Positions 60,367-64,000 of a DNA stretch of 64,000 nucleotides are shown here, in pieces (the first letter of the stretch is position 1; every line of letters begins with the position of its first letter). The stretch comes from Onstottus_B arcticum (GTDB lineage Bacteria; Acidobacteriota; Blastocatellia; UBA7656). The position numbers were made by a program, and so were the translations under genes. The stretch covers positions 124,001-188,000 of the forward strand of contig JBBPIE010000005.1 in NCBI GenBank assembly GCA_038040485.1, read 5' to 3'. The notes below the pieces were generated by a model, which worked only from the letters and a program-made list of their open reading frames with translations, made no database searches and had not been told where the DNA came from.

Positions 60367-62406
60367 TCACTTCCTCGCAAGCACGACCGGCGCCTGTTCG
60401 GCCGCGCGAATCGAAGCAAAGAACCCGCGGACCTTTCCGTAGTCCTTAACCGGTATCGTGGCGCCTCGAACAAGCAGCGTTCTCGTGAAACTCAATTGCT
60501 CGTCCTTGACTGCGTAGGAAGCCGAGTAGGTTCCGAACGCCGTATCGAGCTTAGCCGCATCCGGCAGTTCGTCAACCTCGAAGCCTTTTGGCAGCTTTAC
60601 GCGAACCGTCTCCGCATACGCGTGTGAAGAAAGGACGACCGGGTACCGCCGCACGGGCTCAGTGAGGAAGAGCGATTCGCGGCGCGAGACGATCGCGGGT
60701 TTGAACACCAGCAAGCGGTCCTGCATCAACTGGCCGTAGCGGCTCGCGGCGAAATCAACATCTAGCGAGAACTTCCCTTCCGCGTTGTTGTCCAGCGGCT
60801 CGACCTTCGACACCGTCGCCCCGGTAGCGCCGCGCGTGATCCAGCCTTCGATTCGCTTGACGTAGTCGGCTCGTGAGAGCCCGCGAAACTCGCGGCGGTA
60901 GCTTACAGCCGACTGGCCAACGGATCGCTCGCGTACATTTGCGGTGATCGAGCCGTCCGCCGACAACACGACGTCAGCCTGGCGATCCAGTCGATTCGCT
61001 TCGGGGGGTGTCTCCGGCATCTTCAGCAGCGCGCCTGCATCACCGGCAATGATCAACGCGAAGCTTCCCTGCTCGTGATCCGGAAGATCGCCGACCGGAG
61101 TGCTGTCGTCGGTCGGATCAAAGATCAGCAGGCGGCCCAGCGAAGGATGCTCCACGATCGTAGCTGCGTGCGTCGGCTCACCGACCTTGACTGCAATTAT
61201 GCAGTGGTTGAACTGTTGGGGCGACGGCCATTCCTGCCGGACGTAGAACGGATCACCCGAGTAGATCGAAACAAGGTATGACTGAATGCCGGCGGCCTTG
61301 AGCATCGCGCGCATCAGGTTCGCCTTATCTTTGCAGTCGCCGTAAGACTTTGCGAACACTTCGATCGCTGTATGCGGCCGGTAGCCGCCGCCGCGCCCGA
61401 TTCCAGTCTGAATCGAAACGTAGTTGACCGTCTGCACATAGCTACCGATCGCCTGGATGCGTTCGAGCTCGGTCTTTGCGTTGGCCGTCAACTGCCTTGC
61501 CTTTCCTGCGAGCGCGTCGTCAAGCGCCGCTTGTCCCTCGCTCAGCCCGGTCAGCCATCGCGACACATCGGCCCAGGTGTTGAACACGCCGGCTCCGATT
61601 CTCTTCTCGGCCGGAGGAAAATAGCTGACAGCAAGCCGGGCTGCCAGCGCGGTGACCGGAGGACTCGCCGGCTCTTCTTCGATAGAAGACAGATCGCGCA
61701 ACTCCCAGGTGTAACTCGAACCGTTCACGGCCGGCTCGACCTTGTCGCGATTGAGCATCACCCCTTCCGCGCGCCAGCCTGAAGGCACCGTAATCGTAAA
61801 CCTCGAAGCCAGCACCGGAAGGCGCTCCTGAAAGTCCCAGTCGAATTGGGTGAAGACCGAGCGGTCTTCGGTGGTCCATTCGTACCCGAAGATCCCGCCC
61901 GGCTCGGCGTCGTCGCTAGCAGCGATTAACTTGACCCGCACATCGTTGAACACATCGTTGGGAGCGGCGGCGAGATCGATCACCTCGTCCTTCCCGTACT
62001 TCTTGACCGTCCCACCGGGTCGGATCATCCACGCGCGCATATCGCGCACTTTGCCGGTGTCGGTCATGTAACTGACGTGCGCGATGGCTTCTTCGCGGCC
62101 CTCTTTCGACAGTATGCGCACCGCTCCGCGCTCGACCGTCGTAACCCTGCCATCCTCTTCAACTCTGATTGTCTGCTCGCTCAACAACACGACCGCGGGG
62201 ACATTCGTTGCGTAAGTGCCGGGAGCGGTTCCGGCCGCTTGTCGTAACCATTGCGGCGCATCGTCGGCCGCGCGCGCGTTCGACCTCATCGGAACAAGAG
62301 CGACCCCGCACAACAGAAAACAGGCGATGATAGCCGAGCGCGTAGAATCGACGTTCGCTCCCGCTCGCGAAGTCCTTAAGACCATCCTCCAAATTCGTTT
62401 TGCCAT
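60367..62406 (-). CDS. Exported DUF3857/transglutaminase-like protein
   Basis: The 679-residue protein has an N-terminal hydrophobic signal (IIACFLLCGVALVPM) and a DUF3857 domain (about 75-240). A transglutaminase-like catalytic domain (about 310-435) has a complete Cys358 (SYGDCKDKANLM), His401 (FNHCIIAV) and Asp430 (LLIFDPTDD) triad. A DUF3858-like C-terminus ends AEQAPVVLARK. It is probably periplasmic, acting in peptide cross-linking or proteolysis; the family's activity is largely unproven. It lies 24 bases downstream of a second DUF3857 gene on the same strand, so the two are probably co-transcribed. Confidence 0.82.
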   Translation of the reverse strand: MAKRIWRMVLRTSRAGANVDSTRSAIIACFLLCGVALVPMRSNARAADDAPQWLRQAAGTAPGTYATNVPAVVLLSEQTIRVEEDGRVTTVERGAVRILSKEGREEAIAHVSYMTDTGKVRDMRAWMIRPGGTVKKYGKDEVIDLAAAPNDVFNDVRVKLIAASDDAEPGGIFGYEWTTEDRSVFTQFDWDFQERLPVLASRFTITVPSGWRAEGVMLNRDKVEPAVNGSSYTWELRDLSSIEEEPASPPVTALAARLAVSYFPPAEKRIGAGVFNTWADVSRWLTGLSEGQAALDDALAGKARQLTANAKTELERIQAIGSYVQTVNYVSIQTGIGRGGGYRPHTAIEVFAKSYGDCKDKANLMRAMLKAAGIQSYLVSIYSGDPFYVRQEWPSPQQFNHCIIAVKVGEPTHAATIVEHPSLGRLLIFDPTDDSTPVGDLPDHEQGSFALIIAGDAGALLKMPETPPEANRLDRQADVVLSADGSITANVRERSVGQSAVSYRREFRGLSRADYVKRIEGWITRGATGATVSKVEPLDNNAEGKFSLDVDFAASRYGQLMQDRLLVFKPAIVSRRESLFLTEPVRRYPVVLSSHAYAETVRVKLPKGFEVDELPDAAKLDTAFGTYSASYAVKDEQLSFTRTLLVRGATIPVKDYGKVRGFFASIRAAEQAPVVLARK

Positions 62407-62430
62407 CCGGTCCTTTTTGTCTTCCTCGAC

Positions 62431-64000
62431 CTACTGCTTTGCGGCGGCCTGTTTGAGAGTGATCGTATGATTGTCAGAGTCGTGAAGCGCGTCAAAGGCC
62501 TTCTTCAACCCAGCGTAGCTCTGCACGGGAAAGATCAACCCGTCGAATGTGAACGTGCGGTTGAGCTGAAGCGCCTCTCCCTTTCCTACTACTCCTATCT
62601 TCACCTCGTACTTGGCGACGTTGGACGCATTGAACGGCATTGGCTGCTCGGCGTGGTCAAGCACAAACCCGGCAGGCAGATCGATTGTTACCTGATCTTT
62701 CTCCATCCACGAATAGTGGAAGTATATCTGATGTTTGCGCTCGCTCGCAGAGAACAGCGCCGCTTTGCCCCGCTGAAAGAATGCGGGCTGCAAGAAGAGA
62801 CGCTTCCCTGTGCGCTGGGCGTAGCCAGGCACGCGCACGTGAAAGGTATAGATGAACGGCTTGGCGGGATCGGTAACATTCTCTATGCGAATGTTGGATA
62901 GTTCGGCCGTGCTCATCTGTTTTTTGATCATATCGCGCAGGGTCTTCTCTCGCTCCTCCGGAGATTCGGCGTCGTTTTCCTCTTTCTTTTCGACGGCAAA
63001 ATGTCCCGTGTACTCCATGCGAACGTTGCCTTCGGGAGCGCCGTCCTCACTCAACCGAAGCTCGGCGGTTCGCCTTTGGAGTGACTTTTCTGGCGACGAC
63101 ACCGGCGTCGGTACAAACAACGTTCGCCCCGGATCGACGATTAGGGCCTGGCCGCCCTCCTCCTGCCATCGCAACATTCCGAAAGGTATGTAGCTGCTGG
63201 CCGGATCGAAAAACCGCCAGTCGTTACCGACTCGCACCGCGATATTGTAGGAACGCATGAAGTACATGTTGAGCAAGTACTGAAAAGCGTTCGGACTGAA
63301 GAATATGTCGCTGCGATCAGCAAGATGAGCTAAGCGCGCTTCGAATCCCGCGGCAGCGGCAAGCGCCGCAAACAGGAGATCAATATCCTCGCCCGTGCCC
63401 ACTCCACGTTTGAGTGTGTCAGCGGCTGTCTTATTCTCCTTGAATTTCTCTCGGTCGATCGCACTCAGGCCTGACGCGTCGTCGTTGACGTCCTTGATTT
63501 TGGTCCGGCAAAACTCGAAAAGCCGCTCAAGTTTCTGTTCGGATGTTGTGGCGTCTCCGATCGCGGAAACAGCCGCTCGTTTCACTTCGTCATTCGCTTT
63601 TGTCCTCGACTTGAAATCATCAAAAAGGCTCTTGTTGATATCAAGACGCATCACAAACATCGGCGGGTCGTAGTAAGCGAGCAGCCAGGGGCGCACCTGA
63701 TCCTCAGGGGGCATATGCGGCTCCTCGTGGAACGCGTGCACGTTCGTCATCGTGTAACTGAAGCGCTTATCCTTCTCTGGCACCATCGGGGTGTCCGGCA
63801 TATTAAAAGGTTTGGTGCGAAAGCCGGAGAACGCATCGGAGGGCGCTTTGAGAGTATACTTGACCAGCCGCATCGGAATCTCGCGCTGGAAGCTGAGGCG
63901 CGCGAAGTAGCCCGACGAATCGCCTCGCACCTCACGCCAGCGATACTCAATTATCGCGCCCGGCTCCACAGCGGGCATCACAAACGTCTTCGCATTTATC
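62431..64000 (-). CDS. DUF3857 protein with inactive transglutaminase-like domain (5' end outside window)
   Basis: The frame is open to the right window edge (in-frame INAKTFVMPAVEPGAIIEYR), so the signal peptide and the first part of DUF3857 are missing. The transglutaminase-like core aligns with the neighbouring protein, but the Cys position reads GTGEDID where the other has YGDCKDK, and the His position reads SYNIAV; Asp is kept (FFDPASS). The domain is therefore probably a non-catalytic paralogue. It is 24 bases upstream of the active-looking gene, suggesting that the two proteins function together. Confidence 0.78.
   Translation of the reverse strand, partial: INAKTFVMPAVEPGAIIEYRWREVRGDSSGYFARLSFQREIPMRLVKYTLKAPSDAFSGFRTKPFNMPDTPMVPEKDKRFSYTMTNVHAFHEEPHMPPEDQVRPWLLAYYDPPMFVMRLDINKSLFDDFKSRTKANDEVKRAAVSAIGDATTSEQKLERLFEFCRTKIKDVNDDASGLSAIDREKFKENKTAADTLKRGVGTGEDIDLLFAALAAAAGFEARLAHLADRSDIFFSPNAFQYLLNMYFMRSYNIAVRVGNDWRFFDPASSYIPFGMLRWQEEGGQALIVDPGRTLFVPTPVSSPEKSLQRRTAELRLSEDGAPEGNVRMEYTGHFAVEKKEENDAESPEEREKTLRDMIKKQMSTAELSNIRIENVTDPAKPFIYTFHVRVPGYAQRTGKRLFLQPAFFQRGKAALFSASERKHQIYFHYSWMEKDQVTIDLPAGFVLDHAEQPMPFNASNVAKYEVKIGVVGKGEALQLNRTFTFDGLIFPVQSYAGLKKAFDALHDSDNHTITLKQAAAKQ

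Overview
The window is a GC-rich bacterial chromosome segment, most likely from a soil Acidobacteriota of the Blastocatellia type. That placement is inferred from the mixture of gene families (futalosine-route menaquinone synthesis, DUF5777 barrel, PQQ-like propeller, DUF3857/transglutaminase proteins) and from the many dispersed palindromic repeats. No rRNA or tRNA gene, CRISPR array, transposase or integrase was recognised. The first and last genes run off the window edges.

Positions 1-16.6 kb are mostly core genes: a DUF5777 barrel, an Mg2+ transporter (mgtE), aminofutalosine synthase (mqnE), a TetR regulator, ribose-5-phosphate isomerase (rpiA), a glutaredoxin, a YgfZ-like folate-binding protein, a PuuD-like membrane protein and cysteine dioxygenase. 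They are followed by a two-gene molybdopterin oxidoreductase complex (fused FeS/NrfD subunit plus a 940-residue catalytic subunit) that could oxidise sulfite.

Positions 16.6-26.6 kb are accessory DNA. A mosaic of small genes and toxin-antitoxin remnants (16.6-18.5 kb) is followed by a diverged second copy of the 3' end of the molybdopterin gene. Next come a SIR2-like gene and then an integron-type cassette array without an integrase. Its attC sites separate a DUF4062-TIR protein, a TIR protein with an unknown C-terminal domain, an unknown protein and a DUF4238 protein. The content looks like an anti-phage defence island.

Positions 26.6-39.1 kb hold a large exported protein on the minus strand, a PQQ-like propeller protein, a visibly AT-richer oligopeptide ABC transporter operon (oppADFBC) lying between copies of a dispersed repeat, and a threonine/serine dehydratase. 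Positions 39.2-48 kb are accessory again: a HigBA-type module with a palindromic operator, a chimera of truncated gene fragments, two further TIR genes, an HNH nuclease with an apparent frameshift, attC-like sites, a secreted serine protease, an antitoxin/PIN toxin pair, a nitrilase-family enzyme and a dimeric-barrel protein.

Positions 48.1-57.8 kb hold the most unusual gene set: a small helical protein, a DyP-type peroxidase and two giant uncharacterised proteins (1008 and 1371 residues) on one strand, the last two only 13 bases apart. This could be an undescribed peroxidase-containing assembly. Positions 58-64 kb return to ordinary genes: a TrkA-type K+ channel regulator, an FHA-GGDEF protein, and two DUF3857/transglutaminase-like proteins, one of which has lost its catalytic residues.

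Repeats are a theme: (i) a composite element of a ~200-bp unit followed by four strong hairpins arranged as an inverted repeat (three long copies, two partial); (ii) a ~150-bp MITE-like palindrome (two copies); (iii) two further unrelated intergenic inverted repeats.
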